DNA of 64,000 nt from Jhaorihella thermophila (GTDB lineage: Bacteria > Pseudomonadota > Alphaproteobacteria > Rhodobacterales > Rhodobacteraceae): the NCBI RefSeq assembly GCF_900108275.1, contig NZ_FNVD01000006.1:1-64000 (forward strand), in the 5' to 3' direction. The notes beneath the pieces were generated by a model. It did not search any database. It had not been told where the DNA came from and saw only the letters and a program-made list of their open reading frames with translations. Positions 55,785 to 64,000 of this stretch are shown in pieces. Made by a program: the position numbers and the translations under genes. The first letter of the stretch is position 1. Each line of letters opens with the position of its first letter.

Positions 55785-57530
55785 TCAGTCGTAAAGCAGC
55801 TCGGCATCGTCCCGGTTCAGGTCGCGCACGGCCACGGCGGTATCATGCGCCTTGGCCAGCGTCCACCGGATGCGCGTCACATACTCCATTGCCCGCCCGG
55901 ATAGAACGATCTGTTTTGTCGCGCGTGGCTTGAGCCGCACTTTCTCCAGGTAAACACTGGGTTCCAGCGACAGTTTCGCCGCGCCGTCAAAGCGGAACAC
56001 CCAGATTTCTCCGCTTTTCAGCACCATCGACACGGCCGACCCGCCCAGATCCAGTTCCGCGTCCACGTCCGGGTGCAGGTGGAACCGGATGTCATAGCGC
56101 AACCCGGCCAGCAGATTCGCGTCCATCGCACGGTCAAAGAGCCGCTTGTCGGCCTCCTCCAGCGCCAGCAGCATGTCCTCTCCCGCCAATTCGCGCCCGT
56201 CCTGCGACAGGTCCAGGATGCGCGCATGGGTCAGGCCGAAATGCCGCACATAGCCGTCATGCGCGCCCTCAAAGCGCATGCCGTCCGTCATGTCGGTGAT
56301 CTCCACCGGCACCCGCGAGGGGCCTTCGATCAGCGCCTCGTGGCCAGTGAACCGTTCGGGCGCGGCCAGCCGGGCCGAGGAATAGCCCTCAAGGCACAGG
56401 GTCGAATGCGACGGCGTCGCCCGCCCCGCTCGCCGCCATTCGGGGCCGAAGGAAATTCCAGATCCGCAATTGACGATCAGCGGCCGCCGCCCCGAGGTCA
56501 GCTCGAACGCAAGCGTCGAGGCATGCGCGTTGTGCGAGGCCGCGCCCGAAGGCGGCGCGCTGGCATCGATGATGACACTGCTGCGCCGCGCCGAAAGCCG
56601 CGCATATCCCATCGACAGTCCGGCGGCCTTCCATTCGCGCACATGGCTGGCCGCCAGCGCGTGATCCAGCCGCCCTTCGAGCCCCCGGCCGCCGCCGTGG
56701 AACCGCGCCAGCCCGCCGTCGGCATGGCGCAGGGTGCGCAGCGCGGGCGCGATCCGGGCGATCGCCGCCTCGTGCGCGGGGGCCACGCCGCGCCCCACGT
56801 CATGCAGCGCCGCCGCCGCCCAGGTCAGCAGCGTGAACACCTCCAGCAGTTCCTCGGGGTTTCGCGTAGGCAGCCCGCCTTGCGCGTCGATCTGGCGTTC
56901 ACATTCCTGCGCCAGCGCGCGGATCGCGGGATCGGCCATGTCCTCGCGCCCCTCGAGCGCGAGACCTGCATAGATCAGGCCGGTGAGCGCCTCGAACCTC
57001 GGCAGGCCCGGCGCGGCGCCCTGCCAGCGTTTCGAAAGGAACCAGGTCTGCTGCCCCAGCGCGCGGAAAAAGGCGTCGCTTTCGGCGCTTTCCGCCCCGC
57101 GCAGCAGAAACAGCGCGTGGTTGATCCAGCGGATCAAGCGCCGCCCGGTCAGGTCCGGGGTCCAGCCCGGACCGGTGCCGCGCCCATGAGATTCGATCCA
57201 CCCCCACAGCCATTTCTGCGCCGTCTGCCGGGCGACCGGATCACCGACGGCGGCAAGGTCGTCGAGCCAGGCAAACCCCTGTCGCTCGGCCTCGAAGGCG
57301 GGGTTGGGCGCGGCCACCTCCCACAGGCCGGTGTCCCTGGCTTCCACCAGATACCCCGCGAACAGAAGGTTCCCGCCAATGAGCTGCCGCCCGCGGGCAA
57401 AGCTGCCGATGGTGCGTGGCTCGGGTTGCGAAACAAAGGCCGTGACCGCGCGCTGACGTCGGCTCAGCCGCGCATAGACCCGGTTCAGGAACCGGGTGCG
57501 CCGGCGGGCGATCGTTTCGAATGCGGACAT
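55785..57530 (-). CDS. Heparinase II/III-family protein
   Basis: The 581-residue protein has an all-alpha N-terminal half (about 1-300, with LIRWINHALFLLRG and WQGAAPGLPRFEALTGLIYAGLAL) and a C-terminal beta-rich heparinase II/III-like domain (about 310-570, with LIVNCGSGISFG, ATPSHSTLCLEGYSSARL). No signal peptide is seen. Heparin is an unlikely substrate; in Rhodobacteraceae this gene sits between rsmB and purH without a known role, and a uronate-containing polysaccharide is one guess. Confidence 0.87.
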   Translation of the reverse strand: MSAFETIARRRTRFLNRVYARLSRRQRAVTAFVSQPEPRTIGSFARGRQLIGGNLLFAGYLVEARDTGLWEVAAPNPAFEAERQGFAWLDDLAAVGDPVARQTAQKWLWGWIESHGRGTGPGWTPDLTGRRLIRWINHALFLLRGAESAESDAFFRALGQQTWFLSKRWQGAAPGLPRFEALTGLIYAGLALEGREDMADPAIRALAQECERQIDAQGGLPTRNPEELLEVFTLLTWAAAALHDVGRGVAPAHEAAIARIAPALRTLRHADGGLARFHGGGRGLEGRLDHALAASHVREWKAAGLSMGYARLSARRSSVIIDASAPPSGAASHNAHASTLAFELTSGRRPLIVNCGSGISFGPEWRRAGRATPSHSTLCLEGYSSARLAAPERFTGHEALIEGPSRVPVEITDMTDGMRFEGAHDGYVRHFGLTHARILDLSQDGRELAGEDMLLALEEADKRLFDRAMDANLLAGLRYDIRFHLHPDVDAELDLGGSAVSMVLKSGEIWVFRFDGAAKLSLEPSVYLEKVRLKPRATKQIVLSGRAMEYVTRIRWTLAKAHDTAVAVRDLNRDDAELLYD

Positions 57531-57610
57531 GCGCTCGGCCTCTCACGCTCTCTGGCGTTTGTGGCGGATCATAGCCGTCGCTGCCCCCCGAGTCACCGGG
57601 GAATGCGGGG

Positions 57611-58876
57611 TCAGGCGGATTTGCGCAGGCAGGCGATGTAGAACCCGTCCATCCCGCCCAGATCGGGCCAGTAGTCGGGGCGCAGGCGCAACCCGCCCTC
57701 TTGCGTGATCCAGTCCGGGTCGATGCCGGGCAGGTCCAGCGCCGCGCGGTCCGCGCGCAGCTCCGGATGGCGGCGCAGCGCCTCTTCCACCTGCACCTCG
57801 CCTTCGTCCGGCAGCAGCGAGCAAGTGCAGAACACGACCCGTCCGCCCGGACGCAAAAGGGTCAGCGCGTGGTCCAGCATCCGCGCCTGCAGATCGAACA
57901 GCGTCGCGAATTCCGATCCGTCCTTTGCGTGCGGCAGGTCGGGATGGCGGCGGATCGTGCCAGTGGCAGAACAGGGCGCGTCCAGCAGGATCGCGTCATA
58001 TGCGCCGCGATGGGCCAGCGCGTCGCCCACTTCCAACCGCGCGGTCAGGCCGGTGCGGTCGAGGTTCTCGCGCACCCGCTTCATGCGCGGCTCCGAGATG
58101 TCCAGCGCTGTCACATTCGCCCCGGCAGCGGCCAGTTGCAGCGTCTTGCCGCCGGGCGCGGCGCACATGTCCAGAACCGATTCGCCCGGCTTCGGGGCCA
58201 GCACCCGCGCGGGGATCGCGGCGGCGGCATCCTGCACCCACCAGTCGCCCGCCGCATAGCCCGGCAGCGCCGACACCTGCCCCGGAGCCTCCAGCCGCAG
58301 CGATCCTGTGGGCAGAGCCCGCGCGCCGGGCAGATCGACGACCGCGCCGGGTTTCAGCGTGATGTCCAGCGGCGCGCCCGCGAAATGTGCGGCCTCCATC
58401 GCCGCGACGGCGGGCGCCCCCCAGGCCGCAACCAGCGGTGCACGCAGCCATTTCGGCAGGCGCGGCACGCGCAGCTTGCCCCAGCCTTCCGGGCCTTCGG
58501 TGGCGATCTTGCGCAGCACCGCGTTGACCAGCCCCTTGAGGTGCCCGTGCCGCCGGTGGCGGCTGACGATTTCGACCATGGAATTGACCACGCCATGCGC
58601 GGCCGCGCCGGTGCACAGCTCCACCGTGCCCAGCCGCAGCGCGTTGCGCACCGTCAGCGGCGGACTCTTGCGCAGATTCCGCGCCAGCAGGCGGTCGGCG
58701 CGCTCCAGCCCGCGCAGGGTTTCCAGCGCCAGCCGCTGCGCCCGCGCCCGCTCCTGCGCCGGCAGCCGGTCCAGCGCCCCGGCCGACAGACATTCCGACA
58801 GCAACCGCCCCTCGCCCAGGATCTGGTCGAGCAGATGGATCGCGCTGCGCCGCGCCGCGGTTGCCGTGTCGGTCAT
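57611..58876 (-). CDS. rsmB: RsmB-family RNA (cytosine-5) methyltransferase
   Basis: The 421-residue protein joins an N-terminal NusB-like RNA-binding domain (about 1-135) to a NOL1/NOP2/Sun methyltransferase domain. Motifs are VLDMCAAPGGKTLQLA (SAM binding), LLDAPCSATGTIRRHPD (catalytic-site Cys) and VVFCTCSLLPDEGEVQVEEAL (second Cys). RsmB makes m5C967 in 16S rRNA; this subfamily in alphaproteobacteria is assumed to do the same. The start MTDTATAARRSA is conventional. Confidence 0.92.
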   Translation of the reverse strand: MTDTATAARRSAIHLLDQILGEGRLLSECLSAGALDRLPAQERARAQRLALETLRGLERADRLLARNLRKSPPLTVRNALRLGTVELCTGAAAHGVVNSMVEIVSRHRRHGHLKGLVNAVLRKIATEGPEGWGKLRVPRLPKWLRAPLVAAWGAPAVAAMEAAHFAGAPLDITLKPGAVVDLPGARALPTGSLRLEAPGQVSALPGYAAGDWWVQDAAAAIPARVLAPKPGESVLDMCAAPGGKTLQLAAAGANVTALDISEPRMKRVRENLDRTGLTARLEVGDALAHRGAYDAILLDAPCSATGTIRRHPDLPHAKDGSEFATLFDLQARMLDHALTLLRPGGRVVFCTCSLLPDEGEVQVEEALRRHPELRADRAALDLPGIDPDWITQEGGLRLRPDYWPDLGGMDGFYIACLRKSA

Positions 58877-58973
58877 CGTCTCTGGCCCATCGTCTCTGGC
58901 CTTGTTGTTTCCCCGTCCCTTGCATGGGTGGGACGAGGGCGTATATCACGGACGCAGCATAAAGGAACCGGTG

Positions 58974-59171
58974 ATGAGCGAGCAAAGCGAAGCCGAACGC
59001 CGCAAGACCCTGCCCCCCGCCGCCCAGCGCGCGCTGGCCGAGGCGGACGAACGCCGCAGGCAAGCCGAGAAGAACGCCAGGCCGCTGCCAAAGGAATACG
59101 GCGGCCGCGACGGCCTGGAACCCGTGCGCTATGGCGACTGGGAAAAGAAGGGCATCGCCATCGACTTCTGA
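58974..59171 (+). CDS. DUF1674 protein, succinate dehydrogenase assembly factor 4-like
   Basis: The 65-residue protein has a charged N-terminal helix (LPPAAQRALAEADERRRQAEKN) and the family C-terminus PKEYGGRDGLEPVRYGDWEKKGIAIDF. This motif defines DUF1674/SDHAF4, which in mitochondria protects the flavinated SdhA subunit during assembly. The ATG at 58974 follows AAAGGAACC. No sdh genes are adjacent. Confidence 0.88.
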   Translation: MSEQSEAERRKTLPPAAQRALAEADERRRQAEKNARPLPKEYGGRDGLEPVRYGDWEKKGIAIDF

Positions 59172-59238
59172 CCGCCCGTTCTGATCGCTGGCGCGGGTGT
59201 GATTGACAAACCGGCCCGGAGCCGCCACAGAATCCGTC

Positions 59239-59805
59239 ATGGCGGAGAAATCCGACGATATCCTGTCAAAACTGCCGGCGCGGCTGAAAGAGGCCCGCCG
59301 CGCCAAGGGGCTGTCGCTGGAAGCGGTGGCCAACCTCTCGGGCGTGTCGCGGTCGATGGTCAGCCAGATTGAGCGCGGCGAAAGCAGCCCGACCATTGCG
59401 ACGCTGTGGAACCTGACGCGCGCGTTGCAGGTTGATTTCGCCGGGTTGCTGGAAGGCGACGACACCGCCGACCGGATCGAGGTGGTCCGTGCCGACGACG
59501 TGCCCCGGATCGAGAATCGCGGCCAAGGCTGCCGCATCCGCATACTGTCGCCGCCCGAAGAGGCCGGCCATCACGAAGTCTATGACCTGCGCTTCGACCA
59601 GGGCGGCGCGCTGGTCAGCCAGCCGCACGCCCGCGGCGCGCGCGAACAGCTCACCGTGCTGGAGGGCGAGATCGAGGTGACTTCGGGCACCGCGACCGAC
59701 CGGCTGCGCGCCGGGGACACCGCCCGCTATGCCGCCGATGTGGCCCACAGCGTTATGGCGCCTGATGGCCCCGCCCGCGCCTTTCTGATCGTCAAGAACG
59801 CCTGA
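59239..59805 (+). CDS. XRE-family regulator with a cupin domain
   Basis: The 188-residue protein has a helix-turn-helix (about residues 12-66: [37 protein letters not shown]) and a cupin (about 105-187: [36 protein letters not shown]). It is transcribed towards kbl-tdh, 137 bases ahead of them, and may control threonine breakdown. I chose the ATG at 59239. Repeats in the gap after it (59830-59902) could be its binding sites. Confidence 0.88.
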   Translation: MAEKSDDILSKLPARLKEARRAKGLSLEAVANLSGVSRSMVSQIERGESSPTIATLWNLTRALQVDFAGLLEGDDTADRIEVVRADDVPRIENRGQGCRIRILSPPEEAGHHEVYDLRFDQGGALVSQPHARGAREQLTVLEGEIEVTSGTATDRLRAGDTARYAADVAHSVMAPDGPARAFLIVKNA

Positions 59806-59829
59806 AGTCTGGCCACGCCCGGCATTGGC

Positions 59830-59902
59830 GAAATTCCACCCGGCGCATCCGATTTGACGGATTTTTTTCCGCCATTCTGAATTTCCCCTATTTCGGAATT
59901 TC
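59830..59902 (+). promoter_or_regulatory. Repeated GAAATTCC/GGAATTTC elements upstream of kbl
   Basis: GAAATTCC at 59830-59837, GAATTTCC at 59879-59886 and GGAATTTC at 59895-59902 lie within 73 bases of the regulator-kbl gap. The first and last are exact inverted copies. They may be operators for the upstream XRE-cupin protein; a T-run at 59862-59868 also falls here. Confidence 0.35.
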
Positions 59903-59942
59903 ATCCACTATGGTAGAAGCCGGGCAGCAAGGAGGGTTGCCC

Positions 59943-61130
59943 ATGTCCGAATCGTTTCTGTCCCACATCCGGCAGACGCTGGCCGAGATCGAAGAGGAGG
60001 GGATGATGAAGCACGAACGTCTCATCACCTCGCCGCAGGGCCCCGAGATCGACGTGTCCGGGCACCATGTCATCAACCTGTGCGCCAACAACTATCTCGG
60101 CCTTGCCGATCATCCCGCGCTGATCGAAGCGGCCAAGGCAGCGATGGAGCCACGCGGGTTCGGCATGGCCAGCGTGCGGTTCATCTGCGGCACGCAGGAC
60201 ATCCACCGCGAGCTGGAGCAGAAGCTGGCGGCGTTTTTGAACAAGGACGACGCGATCCTGTTCGCGGCCTGTTTCGACGCCAATGGCGGGCTGTTCGAGC
60301 CGCTTCTGGGTCCCGAGGATGCGGTAATCTCGGATGCGCTGAACCATGCCTCGATCATCGACGGCATCCGGCTCAGCAAGGCGAAACGCTATCGCTATCT
60401 CAACAGCGACATGAACGACCTCGAAGCCTGGCTGAAACAGGCGCGCGAGGACGGGGCGCGGCACATCATGATCGCTACGGACGGCGTGTTCAGCATGGAC
60501 GGCTATCTGGCGAAGCTGCCCGAGATCCGGGCGCTGGCGGACAAATATGACGCGGTGGTGATGGTGGACGACTGCCATGCCACCGGCTTCATGGGGCCCC
60601 GCGGGGCGGGCACGCCGGATCATTTCGGCGTGGACGTGGACATCCTGACCGGCACGCTGGGCAAGGCGCTGGGCGGCGCGATCGGCGGCTACATCGCCGG
60701 GCCGCAGCCGGTGATCGACCTGCTTCGGCAGCGGGCGCGGCCCTATCTGTTCTCGAACTCGCTGCCGCCGGCCATCGTGGCGGCGGGGATCGAGGCGCTG
60801 AAGCTGGTCGAAAACGGCGCCGAACTGCGCGCGCGGCTGTTCGAGAATGCCCGTTACTGGCGGGCGGGGCTGACCGATCTGGGCTTTGACCTGCTGCCGG
60901 GGGAACACCCGATCGTGCCTGTGATGCTGGGCGAGGCGCGGCTTGCGCAGGACATGGCGGCGCGGCTGTTCGACGAAGGCGTCTATGTTTCCGGCTTCTT
61001 CTATCCGGTTGTGCCGCGCGGGCAGGCGAGGATCCGAACGCAGATGAGCGCGGCGCTCACCCGCGACGAACTGGACCGGGCGCTGGCGGCCTTTGCCAGG
61101 GTCGGGCGCGAGATGGGAGTGATCCGATGA
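59943..61130 (+). CDS. kbl: 2-amino-3-ketobutyrate CoA ligase (glycine C-acetyltransferase)
   Basis: Kbl splits 2-amino-3-oxobutyrate with CoA into glycine and acetyl-CoA, the second step of threonine breakdown. The 395-residue PLP enzyme has [56 protein letters not shown] and the PLP-lysine site [14 protein letters not shown]. The ATG at 59943 has AAGGAGG ahead. Its stop overlaps the tdh start (ATGA). Confidence 0.97.
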   Translation: MSESFLSHIRQTLAEIEEEGMMKHERLITSPQGPEIDVSGHHVINLCANNYLGLADHPALIEAAKAAMEPRGFGMASVRFICGTQDIHRELEQKLAAFLNKDDAILFAACFDANGGLFEPLLGPEDAVISDALNHASIIDGIRLSKAKRYRYLNSDMNDLEAWLKQAREDGARHIMIATDGVFSMDGYLAKLPEIRALADKYDAVVMVDDCHATGFMGPRGAGTPDHFGVDVDILTGTLGKALGGAIGGYIAGPQPVIDLLRQRARPYLFSNSLPPAIVAAGIEALKLVENGAELRARLFENARYWRAGLTDLGFDLLPGEHPIVPVMLGEARLAQDMAARLFDEGVYVSGFFYPVVPRGQARIRTQMSAALTRDELDRALAAFARVGREMGVIR

Positions 61131-62170
61131 CGAACGAGATGAAATGTCTGGTGAAGGCCCGCCCGGAAGAGGGGCTGTGGATGGAAACCCGCCCGGTGCC
61201 GGAGATCGGGCCGGATGATGTGCTCATCAAGGTGCACAGGACCGGGATCTGCGGAACCGACGTTCACATCTGGAACTGGGACGCCTGGGCGCGGCGGACG
61301 GTGCCGGTGGGGCTGATCACCGGGCACGAATTCGCCGGCGAGATCGTCGAGCTGGGCCGCCGGGTGGAGGATCTGAAGATCGGGCAGCGCTGTTCCGGCG
61401 AGGGCCATCTGATCGGGCATCATTCGCGCCAGAGCCGGTCCGGCAAGTTTCACCTGGACCCGGAAACCCGCGGCATCGGCGTGAACGAACCGGGCTGTTT
61501 CGCGGAATATCTGCGGCTTCCGGCGTTCAACGTGGTGCCGCTGCCGGATTCGATCCCCGACGAGATCGGCGCGATCCTCGATCCGCTGGGCAATGCGGTG
61601 CATACGGCGCTGAGCTATGATCTGGTGGGAGAGGACGTTCTGATCACCGGCGCCGGGCCGATCGGTATCATGGCCGCGGCGGTGGCGCAGCACGTGGGCG
61701 CGCGGCATGTCGTGATCACGGACGTGAACCCTTACCGGCTGGAGTTGGCCGAACGCGTCACCGAGGTGGTCGCCGTCAACGTCGCCACCACGGATCTTCG
61801 TGATGTGATGCGCGATCTGGGCATGAAGGAAGGGTTCGATGTGGGGCTCGAGATGTCGGGCAATGCGGCGGCCTTTGACCAGATGGTGGAGGCGATGGTC
61901 ATGGGCGGGCGGATCGCCATGCTGGGAATCCCCGAGGGGCGCACGGAAGTGGACTGGAGCCGGATCGTGTTCAAGGCGCTCACGATCAAGGGAGTTTATG
62001 GGCGCGAGATCTTCGAGACCTGGTACAAGATGATCGCGATGCTCGAGGACGGGCTGGACATCTCGCGGATCATCACCCACCGTTTTCCGGCGGCGGAGTT
62101 CGAGAAGGGGTTCGCGGCGATGAAGTCGGGCAAGAGCGGCAAGGTGGTACTGGACTGGAGCGCGGCCTGA
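61127..62170 (+). CDS. tdh: L-threonine 3-dehydrogenase lacking the structural zinc cysteines
   Basis: Tdh oxidises threonine to 2-amino-3-oxobutyrate with NAD. The 347-residue protein is a zinc alcohol dehydrogenase-type enzyme with catalytic zinc ligands C42, H67 and E68 ([17 protein letters not shown]) and the NAD fold [17 protein letters not shown]. The lobe that in E. coli Tdh holds a second, structural zinc by four cysteines here reads [21 protein letters not shown]: the four positions are G97, S100, S103 and D111. The flanking sequence ([13 protein letters not shown]) is conserved, so the fold persists without that zinc. Coupled to kbl. Confidence 0.95.
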   Translation: MTNEMKCLVKARPEEGLWMETRPVPEIGPDDVLIKVHRTGICGTDVHIWNWDAWARRTVPVGLITGHEFAGEIVELGRRVEDLKIGQRCSGEGHLIGHHSRQSRSGKFHLDPETRGIGVNEPGCFAEYLRLPAFNVVPLPDSIPDEIGAILDPLGNAVHTALSYDLVGEDVLITGAGPIGIMAAAVAQHVGARHVVITDVNPYRLELAERVTEVVAVNVATTDLRDVMRDLGMKEGFDVGLEMSGNAAAFDQMVEAMVMGGRIAMLGIPEGRTEVDWSRIVFKALTIKGVYGREIFETWYKMIAMLEDGLDISRIITHRFPAAEFEKGFAAMKSGKSGKVVLDWSAA

Positions 62171-62236
62171 GGGGGCTTTGCCCCCGCCGCGCGGAGCGCG
62201 CGGCTCCCCCAGGGTATTTGGGACCAGAAAGAAGCA
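62171..62236 (+). repeat. Double hairpin plus dispersed element, copy e
   Basis: GGGGGC/GCCCCC (62171-62185) and GCCGCGCG/CGCGCGGC (62186-62204) hairpins are followed by CTCCCCCAGGGTATTTGGGA then CCAGAAAGAAG. The end of the element is 11 bases before the next ATG and merges with its ribosome site AGGAGG. Confidence 0.6.
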
Positions 62237-62246
62237 GGAGGCAGGC

Positions 62247-63203
62247 ATGGCAGCGGGGTCGATCGTCGAAGTGATCGGGCGGACGCCGGCGGTGTGGCTG
62301 GACCGGATGGTCGCGGCGCGTGGGCTGGAGGGGCGGATCCTGGCGAAGCTGGACTATCTGAACCCTGGGTTTTCCAAGAAGGACCGCGTCGCGCTGGGGA
62401 TCATCGAGGCGGCCGAGGCGGCCGGCGTTTTGGCGCAGGGGCAGGTGGTGGTGGAGTTGACCAGCGGCAACATGGGAACCGGGCTGGCCATTGTCTGCGC
62501 CGCGAAGGGGTATCCGTTCGTGGCGGTCATGTCGCGGGGCAACTCGCCCGAGCGCGCGCGGATGATGGCTGCGCTGGGGGCCGAGGTGGTGCTGATGGAT
62601 CAGGCGCCGGGCAGCGTGGTGGGCGAGGTGTCGGGCGAGGATCTTGCGCTGGTCGAGGAGGAGGCGCGGCGGATCACGGAGGAACGTGGCGCCTTCCGGG
62701 CCGACCAGTTCCGCCATCCGGGCAATGCGGCGGCGCATTTCCAGACCACCGGGCCGGAGTTGTGGGCTGACAGTGACGGCACGCTGACGGCGTTTGCGGA
62801 TTTCACCGGGTCGGGCGGCACCTTCGCCGGGACGCTGAAGGCGCTGAAGGCGCGGAACCCGGACCTGCGGGGATATGTGGTCGAGCCCGAAGGCGCGGCG
62901 GTTCTGGCCGGAGAGGCGGCGGTTCGACCCGGCCACCCGATCCAGGGCGGCGGCTACGCGATGGCAGATTTGGCGCAGATGGAGGGCGTGCAGGCGGACG
63001 GGTTCGTTCAAGTATCCGGCGACGAGGCGCGCGAGACGGCGCGAGCCCTGGCGCGGGAAGAAGGTATCTTTGCCGGGTTTTCCTCGGGTGCCAACGTGGC
63101 CGCCGCGCTGCGTCTGCTGGAGGGGCCGGAACGGGGTGGCGTGGTCGCCGTAGTGATCTGCGACAGCGGGTTGAAATACCTCTCCACCGATCTGTGGGCG
63201 TGA
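62247..63203 (+). CDS. Cysteine synthase-family PLP enzyme
   Basis: The 318-residue protein is a fold type II PLP enzyme related to cysteine synthase: LDYLNPGFSKKDRVALGII holds the PLP lysine, VELTSGNMGTGLAIVCAAKGYPFVAVMS binds substrate and GSGGTFAGTLKALK binds the phosphate. The canonical substrate loop is TSGNTG; here it is TSGNMG, and the PLP segment has KKDR in place of VKDR, so the natural substrate may differ from O-acetylserine. The ATG at 62247 follows AGGAGG. It lies after kbl-tdh but behind a double hairpin, so co-transcription is uncertain. Confidence 0.87.
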   Translation: MAAGSIVEVIGRTPAVWLDRMVAARGLEGRILAKLDYLNPGFSKKDRVALGIIEAAEAAGVLAQGQVVVELTSGNMGTGLAIVCAAKGYPFVAVMSRGNSPERARMMAALGAEVVLMDQAPGSVVGEVSGEDLALVEEEARRITEERGAFRADQFRHPGNAAAHFQTTGPELWADSDGTLTAFADFTGSGGTFAGTLKALKARNPDLRGYVVEPEGAAVLAGEAAVRPGHPIQGGGYAMADLAQMEGVQADGFVQVSGDEARETARALAREEGIFAGFSSGANVAAALRLLEGPERGGVVAVVICDSGLKYLSTDLWA

Positions 63204-63207
63204 CGGA

Positions 63208-63936
63208 TCACGGGGTGAGCGGCTCGCGCCCCCGTTCCGTCAACAGCCAGCAGTCGCGCCCCTCGAGCACCGCCGGGCGGACCGGTCGGCCATAGCCCGC
63301 GCCGCCGTCGAGGTCGATGCGATTGCCGAAATGCCGCGGGTAATCCAGGGCCGTGTGGCCGTGCACCACAAGCCAGGGGTGCGGATCGCGAAAGTCCAGA
63401 AACGGATCGCGGATCCAGATCAGGTCTTCGGGATCCTGCTGCGCCAGCGGAACACCGGGTCGGATGCCGGCATGGACGAACAGAAGCGGGCCGCGTTCCA
63501 GGTGGCGGGGCAGCTCTGACAGGAACCGGACGTGATCGGCCGGGACCGCGTCGCGGGCCGCGTTCAGAAGAACGTCCAGCGAGGCATCCTCCTCCGCGTC
63601 GATGCCATAGGAGGCCAGCGTCGCCAGCCCGCCGAGGCGGCGGTGGGTCCAGGGCACCTTCGACATGATCCGGGGGTGATCGACCGAACCGTCCGCGAGA
63701 AACCGCAAGAACAGTTCGTCATGATTGCCCGTCAGGATGTGCCAGCGCCGGCCCTCGACCCGCCCCCGCATGAGCCGTTCGATCACGCCGCGGCTGTCCG
63801 GCCCGCGATCGACGAGATCGCCGAGAAAGACGATCTCGGCATCTGACCCGCCGTCGGCCTCGATGAGGCGCAAGGCGCGATCGAGTTCCTGCAGATGGCC
63901 GTGAATGTCGGGGATGGCGTAGATCAGGTCGGTCAT
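63208..63936 (-). CDS. Metallophosphoesterase (serine/threonine phosphatase-like)
   Basis: The 242-residue protein has the calcineurin-like metal motifs PDIHGHLQELDRAL, VFLGDLVDRGPDSRGV, LTGNHDELFL, FVHAGIRPG and VVHGHTALDYP. This matches PPP-type phosphatases and Ap4A hydrolase-like enzymes of bacteria. The substrate is unknown. It converges with the PLP enzyme gene, four bases apart. The 64 bases to its right contain no recognisable gene. Confidence 0.92.
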   Translation of the reverse strand: MTDLIYAIPDIHGHLQELDRALRLIEADGGSDAEIVFLGDLVDRGPDSRGVIERLMRGRVEGRRWHILTGNHDELFLRFLADGSVDHPRIMSKVPWTHRRLGGLATLASYGIDAEEDASLDVLLNAARDAVPADHVRFLSELPRHLERGPLLFVHAGIRPGVPLAQQDPEDLIWIRDPFLDFRDPHPWLVVHGHTALDYPRHFGNRIDLDGGAGYGRPVRPAVLEGRDCWLLTERGREPLTP

Positions 63937-64000
63937 GGAACCGAGCTAACTCAATGGGACACCGATGAAAAGACATGTCAGACCGCGGGCGTGTCCAGCG

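Overview
The window is a stretch of chromosome from an alphaproteobacterium, most likely a marine-type Rhodobacteraceae (Roseobacter group). The reasons are high GC, a 41-residue L36, a DUF3035/BamF lipoprotein, paired M16 peptidases beside purH and lspA, a saccharopine-type lysine pathway and a deoC-ALDH16 pair. Nearly all of it is densely packed genes. I see no prophage, insertion sequence or CRISPR array.

Layout. 0.3-3.4 kb: msrQ-msrP (periplasmic methionine sulfoxide repair) and an FMN-binding glutamate-synthase-like protein. 3.5-9.7 kb: a periplasmic nitrate reductase operon, napFDAGHBC, all on the minus strand. It carries three separate lesions: a one-base frameshift in napF, an in-frame amber codon replacing a conserved Trp in napA, and a one-base loss in an A-run right after the napB start codon. 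napD, napG, napH and napC look intact. An intact Crp/Fnr regulator follows, then clpB, a small unknown gene, pyrF, a strongly structured possible RNA, dinB, an N-formylglutamate amidohydrolase-like gene, tRNA-Val and rpmJ.

17.8-21.3 kb: a ferric iron binding protein and its permease in convergent orientation around an XRE-cupin regulator; no ATPase gene is seen. 21.3-31.4 kb: a liv-type ABC importer flanked by two different acyl-CoA ligases and a zinc-ribbon methyltransferase, suggesting uptake and CoA activation of an organic acid. The binding-protein gene holds a patch of clearly lower GC. A divergent hybrid sensor kinase and response regulator follow. 34.3-37.5 kb: a lone WGR protein, a histidine phosphatase, and the two saccharopine dehydrogenases of lysine breakdown. 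37.7-41.3 kb: a DUF3775 gene, rmuC and mutL. 41.3-45.3 kb: a SitABCD-type Mn/Fe importer behind a palindromic operator. 45.4-48.8 kb: deoC and a two-domain ALDH16, probably handling the acetaldehyde that deoC releases.

48.9-58.9 kb (minus strand): a CbpM/CbpA-like co-chaperone pair, two M16 peptidases, bamF, lspA, purH, a heparinase II/III family protein and rsmB. 59.0-63.9 kb: an SDHAF4-like assembly factor, an XRE-cupin regulator, kbl-tdh for threonine breakdown (this Tdh lacks all four structural zinc cysteines), a cysteine-synthase-like PLP enzyme, and a metallophosphatase. A short dispersed element of about 30 bp recurs five times after stop codons and in two places ends just before the next start codon.
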